Assembly: GCA_002213445.1 (NCBI GenBank)
Contig: NJIE01000012.1
Location: 1 to 58,071, forward strand
Direction: 5' to 3'
Length of the DNA stretch: 58,071 bases
DNA from: Xenophilus sp. AP218F
Lineage (GTDB): Bacteria > Pseudomonadota > Gammaproteobacteria > Burkholderiales > Chromobacteriaceae
Position numbers and translations under genes: made by a program. How positions within the stretch are numbered: position 1 is the first letter of the stretch; the number at the start of each line of letters is the position of its first letter. The notes under the pieces are model-generated. The model ran no database searches, was not told where the DNA came from, and saw only the letters and a program-made list of their open reading frames with translations. Positions 15,250 to 22,326 of the stretch are shown in pieces.

Positions 15250-15672
15250 ATGGCTGAAAAAAAATCGGTTTATATCTCGGACGAACTGGCGGCCGTCATC
15301 GGCAACCTGCCGGACAACGCCCCGCCCTCTCTGTCTGGCCGGCTCAACGCCATCGGCATCCGCTACGGCGAAATCATCGCCCGCGCCCTGCCTGACACGC
15401 TGGCGCGCTTCACCGCCGACGAACTGAACATGATCAAAATCGTGATGTGGACCACGGAAACGCTCACCAGCCCGCCCGGCCTACTGCTGGGCGGCCTCGC
15501 TCACAACCTGGCCGACAGCCAGGATTTCGAGCTGCAGGACTACCCGCGCGAGGCCGTGGACGCCTGCATCCAGAAAGCGCTGGCGCTGACGCCGGCCGAA
15601 GAGCTGGCGCTGGTGGAGTGGATAGAAGGCGTCAAGCACGGGACCGGGGCGGCGAGTGGCCTTCAAGACTAA
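15250..15672 (+). CDS. Hypothetical protein, 140 residues
   Basis: 'MAEKKSVYISDELAAVIGNLPDNAPPS' begins with a beta-strand plus helix that recalls ribbon-helix-helix proteins ('SVYISDELAAVI'), followed by a predominantly helical body. It could be a DNA-binding protein, but the family is not certain. Its 3' end overlaps the GTG start of the zinc-finger gene by 17 bases. Confidence 0.55.
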   Translation: MAEKKSVYISDELAAVIGNLPDNAPPSLSGRLNAIGIRYGEIIARALPDTLARFTADELNMIKIVMWTTETLTSPPGLLLGGLAHNLADSQDFELQDYPREAVDACIQKALALTPAEELALVEWIEGVKHGTGAASGLQD

Positions 15673-16591
15673 AGACCTTTCCGGCCAGACGTTCGGAAAG
15701 CTGCGGGTTTTGCGCCAGGCCGAACGCACCGCGAGCGGGCTGGTGCAGTGGTTGTGCCGCTGCGCATGCGGCCGGGAGGAAGTCATCCGCGCCGCGTATC
15801 TCACCGGCGGGCGCCACCCGCGCACGGAATGCACCGCCTGCCTCACGGCCCGGACCTGCCCGCAATGCGGCGCTCGCTTCACGGCAACAAAAGGCAACTC
15901 GACGTACTGCAGCCCGGAATGCAAACGACTCAGCCTGCTGGAAAGGCTGCGCGAACCGCCCAAGCCGAGAATCTGCAAGGCCTGCGGCTCGGAATTTCTA
16001 TCCTCCCGGCCCCGCAGCAGCTGTAGCGAGGCCTGCCATGCCGCCCTGCGCGCAGCAAGCGCGGCAGCCTACCGGGACCGCAACCGGGACACTCTGCGCG
16101 AACAATGGCGGCAAACGGCCCAAGCGAGGCGGGACCGCGACAAGGAAACCCCGGATCTGGCGCTGCGCGCCAGCGTGCGCAAAGCCATCGAGCGGCAAAT
16201 GCTGCGCCGGAAAACCGACGCCGAATACCGCGAGCTGCTCAAGACCCGCCGCGCGCTTTATCACCGCCGCAAAGTGGAGGCGGCCCGCGAGCAACAGCGG
16301 CATGGCATCGACGGCAAGGAGTTGCGCCAGTACCGCCAGTCGCTTGAGCATCAGCGGCGCTACTCGCAAGCCAGGCGCGACGCGCTGCGGCAAAACCCAG
16401 AGGCCTACCAGGCCTATCTGGACGCGATGCGCGAACATCGGCATCGCTGGTACATCAAGCTGCGCAATGACCCGCAGCGGCTGGCAGCGTGGCGCGCCAA
16501 ACAACGCGAGGCCGCGCGCCAGCAGGCGCTGGCGGGCTTGGCCAATGTCGGCCAGCAGCTGATCGAAAAACAGGAAACAAATCATGAGTGA
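15656..16591 (+). CDS. Multi-zinc-finger, basic DNA-binding protein
   Basis: A 311-residue protein from GTG 15656. Residues ~6-70 follow the 'DLxGxxFGkLxV...W.C.C.CG' pattern found beside phage HNH nucleases. CPQC (~68), a C...C knuckle (~85), CKAC (~108) and C...C (~122) make two further zinc fingers. The remaining ~190 residues are very basic and helical (Arg/Gln/Ala). No HNH active site is visible, so a nucleic-acid-binding role is preferred over a nuclease. Confidence 0.55.
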   Translation: MAFKTKDLSGQTFGKLRVLRQAERTASGLVQWLCRCACGREEVIRAAYLTGGRHPRTECTACLTARTCPQCGARFTATKGNSTYCSPECKRLSLLERLREPPKPRICKACGSEFLSSRPRSSCSEACHAALRAASAAAYRDRNRDTLREQWRQTAQARRDRDKETPDLALRASVRKAIERQMLRRKTDAEYRELLKTRRALYHRRKVEAAREQQRHGIDGKELRQYRQSLEHQRRYSQARRDALRQNPEAYQAYLDAMREHRHRWYIKLRNDPQRLAAWRAKQREAARQQALAGLANVGQQLIEKQETNHE

Positions 16592-17357
16592 ACTGATCCT
16601 GGCCGGCGAGGCGCTGCCTACGCCGGCCGAGCTGAACAACCTGAGCAGCCAGATGCTCCGCGAAGAGCTGGCCAAAAGCATCGAGCTGTCCGCGCGCCAT
16701 CTGATGCGGCTGGCCGCTATCTGGATGGAGCTGGAGCGCCGCGGCGAAGACCTCAGCGACCTGCGCGTCGGCCTCGCCGCCTACCTGCCGCACATCGCCG
16801 CCGGCCAGCTCAGCGCCGATGCCGTGCTGCGCTTCGCCGGCCAGCGCACCCTGCTCAACATGGTGGCCACGCTGCCAATCGACGAGCAACAGCGCTTGGC
16901 GCGCGGCGGCGCGGTCAAACTGCTGACGCAAAACCCGGATGGCGACATCGTGGAAATCGACACCCCGGCCCATGCGCTGACCGCGGCGCAAGTGCGCCAG
17001 GTATTCGACCAGGGCAAGATCCGCACCCCAGCCGAGCAGCGCCCGCGCCTGCAACTCCACGCCGCCAAGCCGAAACCGAAAGCGCGGGAAGCCATCCACT
17101 ACCACCCCTCCTCTGGCGTCGTCAGCATCGGCCGCAAGCGCGTGCCGCTGGCCGACATCATCGCCGCGGTTTCAGCCTCCAAAATCGCCGCGCCGCAGGC
17201 GGAAGAGGGAGAGGAGCGCAAGCCCCTGCCGCCGCTTCCGGTCACACCGGACCAACATCGCGCGCTGCGCATCCACGCTGCGCGCACCGGGGAAACCATG
17301 ACCGGGCTGCAGCTGGCGGCGCTTCACGCCCTCGGCCTGCTGACGATCGAGGAATAA
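16584..17357 (+). CDS. Hypothetical protein, possibly plasmid-partition or regulator related
   Basis: A 257-residue protein overlapping the upstream gene by eight bases. Residues ~20-115 are helical, with 'ELERRGEDLSDLRVGLAAYLPHIAAG' (in part) and 'LPIDEQQRLARGGAVKLL'. A proline-rich linker follows, and the C-terminal ~35 residues are a separate helical unit. It lies immediately before the KorA-like gene, with three bases between stop and start. No family is assigned. Confidence 0.55.
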   Translation: MSELILAGEALPTPAELNNLSSQMLREELAKSIELSARHLMRLAAIWMELERRGEDLSDLRVGLAAYLPHIAAGQLSADAVLRFAGQRTLLNMVATLPIDEQQRLARGGAVKLLTQNPDGDIVEIDTPAHALTAAQVRQVFDQGKIRTPAEQRPRLQLHAAKPKPKAREAIHYHPSSGVVSIGRKRVPLADIIAAVSASKIAAPQAEEGEERKPLPPLPVTPDQHRALRIHAARTGETMTGLQLAALHALGLLTIEE

Positions 17358-17360
17358 AGC

Positions 17361-17570
17361 ATGTCCCCTGAACTGTTTGAAGTCCTGGCCGGCAAGGAAG
17401 TTGTCGGCGTATCAGGGAGAAGCCTGGAAGCAGCCCGATTGGTCCTGCTGGAGAACATAAGCAACAAAGAGGCCGCCGAGCGGATCGGCGTGGATCCGTC
17501 CATCACCTTCCGCCAGGTCAAGCGCATTCGGCGCGCCTATGCAGCCCTGCTGCCCTTCCTCAAGCCCTAA
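17361..17570 (+). CDS. KorA/TrfB-like transcriptional repressor
   Basis: A 69-residue protein. 'LEAARLVLLENISNKEAAER' continuing into 'IGVDPSITFRQVKRIRRAYA' follows the KorA/TrfB helix-turn-helix pattern (IarGVLVdGkpqa-fA-slG-tr-aVsqaVhRvwaA). KorA of IncP plasmids dimerises, binds a GTTT...AAAC palindrome and represses replication and partition promoters. This genome has a TrfA-like initiator, a ParA and dispersed GTTTGG-TG-CCAAAC sites, a matching set of partners. It ends the rightward operon just before a terminator. Confidence 0.65.
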   Translation: MSPELFEVLAGKEVVGVSGRSLEAARLVLLENISNKEAAERIGVDPSITFRQVKRIRRAYAALLPFLKP

Positions 17571-17580
17571 GCCACGACAC

Positions 17581-17602
17581 AGCGCCCGCCAGGGCGCTTT
17601 TT
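17581..17602 (+). terminator. Intrinsic terminator of the 14131-17570 operon
   Basis: AGCGCCC-GCCA-GGGCGCT, a 7-bp stem, followed by a T-run, eleven bases beyond the korA-like stop. Confidence 0.85.
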
Positions 17603-17649
17603 CATTGCCGCGCAGGCAAAACAAAAGGGCGCTATCGCGCCCTGATTCT

Positions 17650-17693
17650 GGTATGGTCTGGCACCATTTATGCGGTATGGTCTGGCACCATAC
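17650..17693 (+). repeat. Dispersed element, tandem pair of palindromic copies
   Basis: Two copies of GGTATGGTCTGGCACCAT 24 bp apart. Each has inverted arms TATGGT / ACCATA around a 5-bp centre. They lie between the KorA-like gene and the convergent 17668 gene, and encode the end of the latter. Confidence 0.8.
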
Positions 17694-17883
17694 TTGCACC
17701 GTGCTGGGACTCGACCTGTTTGCGAGCCAGCGACAGCCCGCCAGACATCAGCGCCGTGTCCTGCATGCCCTCGGCCGACCCCACGAACTCGATCACCAGC
17801 TCGCCATCCACCACGGCAACCACCGCGGCCGACTGAACCAGACCGTCTTTATCCAGACCTGCAAAACGCTCAAATGTATTCAT
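17668..17883 (-). CDS. Hypothetical protein, 71 residues, CI-controlled
   Basis: 'MNTFERFAGLDKDGLVQSAAVVAVVDGELVIEFVG' (shown in part) is a compact alpha/beta protein of unknown family. ATG 17883 is preferred to 17892 because AAGGA lies eight bases upstream. Its last codons ('ASMVPDHTA') are made by the dispersed repeat. A promoter with two repressor-operator-like sites lies upstream, so it is probably silent in the lysogen. It is the last gene of the leftward early block. Confidence 0.55.
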   Translation of the reverse strand: MNTFERFAGLDKDGLVQSAAVVAVVDGELVIEFVGSAEGMQDTALMSGGLSLARKQVESQHGASMVPDHTA

Positions 17884-17930
17884 ACAAACCATCCTTTTAT
17901 GCCGAGGTGCTGAATGCTATTGTCTCGCAG

Positions 17931-17949
17931 CATTCGCAAAATCTCAACA
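17931..17949. promoter_or_regulatory. Candidate CI operator A
   Basis: CATTCGCAAAATCTCAACA matches TGTTCGCAAAATGCAAACA (the 20273 operator read on the other strand) at 14 of 19 positions. It lies just downstream of the 17954-17981 promoter. Confidence 0.45.
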
Positions 17950-17953
17950 AATA

Positions 17954-17981
17954 TTTATAGAAAATAACCAAATGCAAACAA
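17954..17981 (-). promoter_or_regulatory. Leftward promoter with CI half-operator B
   Basis: On the minus strand, TTGTTT, a 16-base spacer and TATAAA. The half-site AAATGCAAACA (17970-17980 on the plus strand) covers the -35 box. The 17884-18008 gap contains this promoter and operator A, and nothing else was seen. Confidence 0.55.
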
Positions 17982-18008
17982 ATACCCTCACATAGACGGC
18001 TATTACTG

Positions 18009-18698
18009 TTACGAATATCCGAATTTGTTCGATTTATTCAAAATTTCGCGCACCGTGCTCAATGCCTGACGCGCCGCCTCCCCGCTGCTGGCTTTCCCCG
18101 CCGGCGGCAAATACCGCTGAGGCGGCGGCACCGGGGGCAAGTCTCGGCGCGCGCACTGCTGGTCATACGCATGCTGCCACAGCGCGGCGATCGCATCGTA
18201 GTTCGACGCCGCGCAGGCTCGCGTCCAGATCGAGCGCAACGCCCAATACTGCGCCGGCGTCGCCCAGCGCGGCGCTTGCTCGTGCGGCAGCATGGGCAGA
18301 TCCTGGCGCGCCATCTGCTGCATGCCGTGCTCGAACAACTGCCGGTACGGCCGGCACATCCCGCGGAACACCGGCAGCGTCGGCGGCCAGTCTCCCCCGC
18401 GCACCCGGCAGGCCTGCACGCCGCGCTCGATTTCCGCGTCGGAAAACCCCATCAGCCCCAGCGCCCATTGCCGACGGGTTTCAGCTGGATCCTCGCCGTA
18501 TTTCGCGCCCATCGCGCCCGCGCCGAAAATCGCGCCCAGCTCGCCGAACAACGCGGCCACCCGATCCTCCAGCTCCGCCGGCGGCGCCAGCGGGGCGCGG
18601 CTAAACGTCGATGACTCGCCCGCCGCTTGCCCTGGTGAGTTCGGCAAAAGCCCTTGCCGCGCGGCTTCCGCCAGTGCCTGTCTTGCTGTCTTCTCCAT
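18009..18698 (-). CDS. Phage replication protein P-like (helicase loader)
   Basis: A 229-residue protein. 'LEDRVAALFGELGAIFGAGA' and 'ALGLMGFSDAEIERGVQACR' then 'DWPPTLPVFRGMCRP' (~100-115) match the pattern of lambda P-type proteins, which recruit the host replicative helicase to the O-bound origin. It overlaps the end of the O-like gene by ~98 bases, which is unusually long for two neighbouring phage genes. It is expected to act in lytic replication, separately from the TrfA system. Confidence 0.65.
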   Translation of the reverse strand: MEKTARQALAEAARQGLLPNSPGQAAGESSTFSRAPLAPPAELEDRVAALFGELGAIFGAGAMGAKYGEDPAETRRQWALGLMGFSDAEIERGVQACRVRGGDWPPTLPVFRGMCRPYRQLFEHGMQQMARQDLPMLPHEQAPRWATPAQYWALRSIWTRACAASNYDAIAALWQHAYDQQCARRDLPPVPPPQRYLPPAGKASSGEAARQALSTVREILNKSNKFGYS

Positions 18699-19416
18699 GT
18701 CGTCCCTTTCTCTTCGCCTGCTCCAAATCGTTCACCCGCCTGGCCACCAGACCCGCCCCGAACCCCTCCGGGTGGCGCTCTTTCAACTCCTCCACCACCA
18801 GGAACAAATCGTCGTCGCTCTGCGCCAGCAGCCCCGGATATTTGGTCTTCAGCTGCGGCATCGAACACGCCACCCCCCAACTTCGCAGCAGGCGGCACAC
18901 GGCTGCCGTTCGCTTCGCCGCGTCAGACGGCTCCGGCAGCGGCGGCAAGGGCGCGTCAGCGCCCAAATCGTCATTGCTGCTGCTAGGTTGTGCCTTGGTG
19001 GGTGATGGTGAAGGTGAAGGGCAATCATCCGGCAATGCTCCGTCGCTGCTATGAGCATTGCTGCCAGCTTGCTTGCCTTTCCTCCAGCGCTTGTTGGCCG
19101 CGTCGCGCGCCTTCTGTTGCCGGCGCGCGGCGTTGTCTGTCGCGACAGACAGCTCGGCGTCCACGCGCTTGTGCCGCCAGACGCCGTCGCCTACCTGAAA
19201 CAGCCGCGAAAGCGTCGGACGATGGCGCTTCCACTGCGCCGTGGATAAGCGGCACACGTTCGCCAGCGCGCTGTCGTCGTCGGGCAAGCTGCCGTTTCGC
19301 CAGTAATCCATGATCAGCAGCAGGTAAGCGCCGTGCTGCTCGGTCGTCAGCCTGGCAGTGTCGGCCAAATAGTCCGCGATATAGAGCGGCATCCACACAT
19401 CGGTTTTGCGCGTCAT
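18601..19416 (-). CDS. DUF1376-type replication protein (O-like)
   Basis: A 271-residue protein from ATG 19416, with SD AAGGAGG ten bases upstream. The N-terminal ~95 residues ('VWMPLYIADYLADTARLTTEQHGAYLLL', in part, and 'SLPDDDSALANVCRLS') fit the DUF1376 domain found in phage and prophage initiators. A Ser/Pro-rich linker and a helical C-terminus follow. Paired with the P-like gene it should start lytic replication. I looked for origin iterons inside the gene and saw none that were convincing. Confidence 0.65.
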   Translation of the reverse strand: MTRKTDVWMPLYIADYLADTARLTTEQHGAYLLLIMDYWRNGSLPDDDSALANVCRLSTAQWKRHRPTLSRLFQVGDGVWRHKRVDAELSVATDNAARRQQKARDAANKRWRKGKQAGSNAHSSDGALPDDCPSPSPSPTKAQPSSSNDDLGADAPLPPLPEPSDAAKRTAAVCRLLRSWGVACSMPQLKTKYPGLLAQSDDDLFLVVEELKERHPEGFGAGLVARRVNDLEQAKRKGRHGEDSKTGTGGSRAARAFAELTRASGGRVIDV

Positions 19417-19504
19417 GGTTTCCGCGCCTCCTTGCCGTTCCCGCTTGACGTCGGGCCATGCCCTCGCCACCATTCAAAATCATTTGTCATTACGAGTTCC
19501 CGCT

Positions 19505-19915
19505 ATGCGATTTTCTCCATCGCCAGCTGCCGCTACGCTGCTGGCCATCCCCTTGGCCCTGGCCGTCTGGCTGCTTGTCGGCCTGTTGGCGCGGGCCGCG
19601 CTCCAACTCCTGCACGGTTTCGCCTGGATGCTGCCCCCGCAGGCGCTGGCCATTCTGGACGCCGGCCTGGCCTCCTTCCTCGCCGGCTATCTGGTTATCC
19701 GCGCCACGCGCGCGGCGCTGCCCACGGCTAACATCGCCGTCGTGGCTGCGCTGCTGATCGTGGCGCTGATCGGCAATCACGTCGTCTACTCCGCTTACCT
19801 GTGCCTGCTGGGCGCCGCGCCGCTCGCCTTGCTGCCGGGCTGGATCAGCACCGGCTTGGGCGGCAGCGCCGGCGCATGGCTGCAACTGCGCCGCCTACGC
19901 GAGGCCAGCGCCTGA
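19505..19915 (+). CDS. Four-span membrane protein, candidate lysogeny gene
   Basis: A 136-residue protein from ATG 19505, with about four hydrophobic segments (roughly residues 8-30, 38-58, 72-95 and 98-122). It runs against the leftward early genes and has its own terminator, so it is an independent unit inserted between cro and O. That arrangement is typical of 'moron' genes expressed in the lysogen, such as superinfection-exclusion proteins. The function is inferred from context only, and the SD is weak. Confidence 0.55.
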   Translation: MRFSPSPAAATLLAIPLALAVWLLVGLLARAALQLLHGFAWMLPPQALAILDAGLASFLAGYLVIRATRAALPTANIAVVAALLIVALIGNHVVYSAYLCLLGAAPLALLPGWISTGLGGSAGAWLQLRRLREASA

Positions 19916-19920
19916 CGCGG

Positions 19921-19943
19921 CCCGCCGGACGCCGGCGGGTTTA
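19921..19943 (+). terminator. Terminator after the membrane-protein gene
   Basis: CCCGCCG / CGGCGGG stem followed by TTTAT, five bases beyond the stop codon. Confidence 0.65.
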
Positions 19944-19947
19944 TGGC

Positions 19948-19970
19948 GGTATGGTTTGGTATGGTGCCAT
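19948..19970 (+). repeat. Dispersed element between convergent 19915 and 20000 genes
   Basis: Two GGTATGG half-sites 10 bp apart followed by TGCCAT, identical in layout to 49435-49457. It lies beyond the stop of the cro-like gene. Confidence 0.8.
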
Positions 19971-19999
19971 TAAGCCCAAAAAAACGAACCGCCTCGCGG

Positions 20000-20245
20000 T
20001 CAAGCATCGTGCGTTCCCCCCTCGATCAGCTCCTGGTGGGTCAGCGGCACGCGCGCATGCACTGCCGCGCGGATCAAATCTTTCAGCACATCGCCCGGCA
20101 GCCGGTTCCGATCCGCCCAGGCCGCCACCGTTGAACGGTTGTAGGCGTGCCCGGTCACGCTGGACAGCGCATTGGCCACCGCCGTCGGCCCGCCAAAACG
20201 GGCAAGCAGCAGGGCAGCCGGCTCCAGATGTCTTTTGCTAGACAT
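20000..20245 (-). CDS. Cro-like DNA-binding protein
   Basis: An 81-residue protein. Residues ~12-55 form a Cro-type helix-turn-helix: 'LLARFGGPTAVANALSSVTG' then 'YNRSTVAAWADRNRLPGDVL', with the 'V..W..R..LP' pattern common to this group. It is divergent from the CI-like repressor and its promoter contains operator C, the standard lytic/lysogenic switch. The SD region AGGAGGATAAGGG precedes ATG 20245. Confidence 0.75.
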   Translation of the reverse strand: MSSKRHLEPAALLLARFGGPTAVANALSSVTGHAYNRSTVAAWADRNRLPGDVLKDLIRAAVHARVPLTHQELIEGGTHDA

Positions 20246-20270
20246 AAGCCCTTATCCTCCTGTTCGGCAC

Positions 20271-20299
20271 ATTGTTTGCATTTTGCGAACACCTGTCAA
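20271..20299 (-). promoter_or_regulatory. Leftward early promoter (PL-like) with CI operator C
   Basis: On the minus strand, TTGACA, a 17-base spacer and AACAAT. The spacer and -10 box are filled by the operator TGTTTGCATTTTGCGAACA (20273-20291). It drives cro and probably O and P. Confidence 0.75.
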
Positions 20300-20350
20300 G
20301 ACGCCCAATTACAATAACCAGTTATTTTGACTACGCAACAAGGGGAAACC

Positions 20351-20950
20351 ATGTCAAAGCCGGATCGTGACTGGTTTCGGCGCATGTTCGACGCGGCCGG
20401 GATCTCGCAAAATCAGGTTGCGGCCGAGCTGGCAATCCCTCGTTCGTCCATGACCAATCTGCTGGAAGGAAAACGCGCGCTCAAGGCCGACGAAGCCGCC
20501 GCGCTGGCGGAAATCCTGGACGTTCCGCTGGCGGAAATTCTGCGCCGCTTTGGCATCGCCGTGGCGGACCATGAGCATACGCCGCAAAACATCACCCACG
20601 TCATCGACAGCGCCGGCACGCTCACCGCGCTGCAAAACAGCAACGCCGTGGCCCCGCCGGTGCTGGATATGCCGGAAGGCGCGTACTGCGTACAGCTGCG
20701 CACCTCCTATGCCGCCCAGGCCGAAGTCCGCGGCGTGGATGGCTGGATACTCTACACCTCGCCCTTTGACGACGCCGTGGCCAAGGCGGTGGGGCGCTGG
20801 GTGCTGGCGCGCAATCGCGCCGGCCAGGTCGGCATCGGCGCGCTGATTCGCGCCTATCAACCCATCGGACACTACAGCATTTCCGGCCCGGTGCCGCTCG
20901 CCATCTGCGAAATCGTCGCTGTGGCGCTGATACATCACATCCTTCCGTAA
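20351..20950 (+). CDS. CI-like lysogeny repressor
   Basis: A 199-residue protein from ATG 20351 (SD AAGGGG). Residues ~8-60 form an HTH of XRE type ('AAGISQNQVAAELAIPRSSM', then a recognition-helix continuation). Residues ~115-195 resemble the S24/LexA-type C-terminal fold ('GRWVLARNRAGQVGIGALIRAY'), but I cannot see a convincing Ser-Lys catalytic pair. If autocleavage is absent, induction would need another signal. The gene is flanked by operators C and D, so it probably represses both early promoters. Confidence 0.75.
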   Translation: MSKPDRDWFRRMFDAAGISQNQVAAELAIPRSSMTNLLEGKRALKADEAAALAEILDVPLAEILRRFGIAVADHEHTPQNITHVIDSAGTLTALQNSNAVAPPVLDMPEGAYCVQLRTSYAAQAEVRGVDGWILYTSPFDDAVAKAVGRWVLARNRAGQVGIGALIRAYQPIGHYSISGPVPLAICEIVAVALIHHILP

Positions 20951-20974
20951 GCGCGAAAATTTTCTCGGCATAAG

Positions 20975-21005
20975 TGTTTGTAAAATGCAAACACCATGCT
21001 ATGCT
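20975..21005 (+). promoter_or_regulatory. Rightward early promoter with CI operator D
   Basis: Operator TGTTTGTAAAATGCAAACA (20975-20993) has 7-bp inverted arms TGTTTG / CAAACA. A weak promoter, TTTGTA, a 17-base spacer and TATGCT (21000-21005), overlaps it and faces the 21060 operon. Confidence 0.6.
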
Positions 21006-21013
21006 GCGCATCA

Positions 21014-21036
21014 ATGGCACCATACCATACCAAACC
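21014..21036 (-). repeat. Dispersed element upstream of the 21060 operon
   Basis: On the minus strand, repeated GGTATGG units run into TGCCAT. It lies 24 bases upstream of the first start codon of the rightward operon, between operator D and the SD. Confidence 0.8.
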
Positions 21037-21059
21037 GAACCAGCAGGGGAGGCGTGACC

Positions 21060-21296
21060 ATGAAGCAAACTGCACTGCAAGTAGTTCCGTTTCAAACCAC
21101 GCGCCAGGCAGGTCAGGGCGAGGCGCTGCAAGCCATCGGGCAGCTGTCGAGGCTGCTGCGTCGGCCAATCGACGACAGCATCAGCATGCGGGAATTCGGC
21201 CAACAGGCGGCCGCCATCGGCTGCCGCGTGCGCCAGCAGGGCGGGGCGCTGGTGCTGGTGCCGCAACTGAAAATCATCGGAGGCACCCATGCGTGA
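21060..21296 (+). CDS. Hypothetical protein, 78 residues
   Basis: First gene of the rightward early operon, SD GGGGAGG, ATG 21060. 'MKQTALQVVPFQTTRQAG' leads into helices ('LQAIGQLSRLLRRP'), then a short strand-rich end. There is no recognised family, though its second half resembles the protein two genes on (21378-21644: 'AAAIEQLSRMRLSV'), hinting at a duplication. Controlled by CI and by the dispersed element. Confidence 0.6.
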   Translation: MKQTALQVVPFQTTRQAGQGEALQAIGQLSRLLRRPIDDSISMREFGQQAAAIGCRVRQQGGALVLVPQLKIIGGTHA

Positions 21297-21381
21297 CGCC
21301 ATGCGCGGCCTGGCTTTCGCCTTGTGGCTGATCGGCTCTTATGTGCTGGTCAGCATCATCGAAGCCCGGAACCTGGTATGA
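21289..21381 (+). CDS. 30-residue single-span membrane peptide
   Basis: 'MRDAMRGLAFALWLIGSYVL' plus ten more residues, one hydrophobic segment. It starts eight bases inside the previous gene and its stop overlaps the next start (ATGA at 21378-21381). Tight coupling on both sides supports a real gene. The function is unknown. Confidence 0.5.
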   Translation: MRDAMRGLAFALWLIGSYVLVSIIEARNLV

Positions 21382-21644
21382 GGCCGATAGCCAACATTCG
21401 GGCGCAAAGCGGCGCACTGCAAATCGCCGCCGCCATCGAACAACTCAGCCGCATGCGCCTGAGCGTGATTGGCGCCACCTTGGACAGCCGGCGCGCGCCG
21501 GTCATCCAGATCCGCCCGCCCGGCAAAAACTGGCAGGGCAGGGCGCGATGGTCGCAGATCGACCATCACACCGTATTCGGCCCATACCGCCAAGGGCAGC
21601 TGGAAATCTGCGGCTGTCTGGTGGTATGGCAAGAACTCAAATAA
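21378..21644 (+). CDS. Hypothetical protein, 88 residues
   Basis: 'MRPIANIRAQSGALQIAAAI' is followed by 'EQLSRMRLSVIGATLDSRRA' and a basic, aromatic end ('WQGRARWSQIDHHTVFGPYR'). It resembles the gene at 21060-21296 in its helical 'IeQLSRmr' segment. I recognise no family. Translationally coupled to the membrane peptide upstream. Confidence 0.55.
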   Translation: MRPIANIRAQSGALQIAAAIEQLSRMRLSVIGATLDSRRAPVIQIRPPGKNWQGRARWSQIDHHTVFGPYRQGQLEICGCLVVWQELK

Positions 21645-21680
21645 CGAAAACACGCGGGTATCAGCACACAAGGACTCACC

Positions 21681-22286
21681 ATGTCAGACGCACAATTCAA
21701 AACCGACGCTCAAGGCCGGCTCGTCCCTATCGACCGCATCAAACCCATAGACCTGGCCCGCGACGAACTGGTGGCGGACATCGTCAAAAAAGCCCGCGTG
21801 GTCAGCGCCGACTTGACCGCGTTCAAAGAAGCCACGTTCTCCGACATCATCGCCTTCATCGAACTGTCCGCCGAACGCTACGGCGCGAAAGTGGGCGGAG
21901 AGAAGGGCAACGTCACCCTGGTTTCCTACGACGGCCGTTACAAAGTGCTGCGCGCGGTGCAAGAAACCCTGACTTTCGACGAAGGCCTGCAGGCCGCCAA
22001 GGCGCTGATCGACGAATGCGTCCACGAGTGGACCAGCGGCGCGCGCAGCGAACTGCGCGCCCTGATCAACGACGCTTTCAACGTGGACAAGGCCGGCAAG
22101 ATATCCACCGGCCGCATCCTCACCCTGCGCCGGCTGGACATCGAGGACGACAAGTGGAAACGCGCCATGGCCGCCCTCAGCGACTCCATCCGCGTGCAGT
22201 GCTCGAAAAGCTACGTGCGCGTCTACGAGCGGGTAGGCGATACCGACCGATACGAAGCCATCCCGCTCGACATCGCCAATGCCTAA
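21681..22286 (+). CDS. DUF3164-family phage protein
   Basis: A 201-residue protein that follows the DUF3164 pattern closely: 'DLARDELVADIVKKARVVSA', 'AERYGAKVGGEKGNVTLVSY', 'DEGLQAAKALIDECVHEW', and the end 'YERVGDTDRYEAIPLDIANA'. The family is known from Mu-like phages near Gam and transposition genes; its biochemical role is not established. Here it sits in an early operon with rdgC, suggesting a DNA-metabolism setting. Confidence 0.8.
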   Translation: MSDAQFKTDAQGRLVPIDRIKPIDLARDELVADIVKKARVVSADLTAFKEATFSDIIAFIELSAERYGAKVGGEKGNVTLVSYDGRYKVLRAVQETLTFDEGLQAAKALIDECVHEWTSGARSELRALINDAFNVDKAGKISTGRILTLRRLDIEDDKWKRAMAALSDSIRVQCSKSYVRVYERVGDTDRYEAIPLDIANA

Positions 22287-22309
22287 TGGCACCAAACCAT
22301 ACCAAACCA
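22286..22309 (-). repeat. Dispersed element between DUF3164 and HTH genes
   Basis: On the minus strand GGTTTGGTATGGTTTGGTGCCAT is read (10-bp steps of GGT). It begins at the DUF3164 stop codon and ends 18 bases before the next ATG. Confidence 0.8.
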
Positions 22310-22326
22310 CAGAAGGAAGCCTAGCC

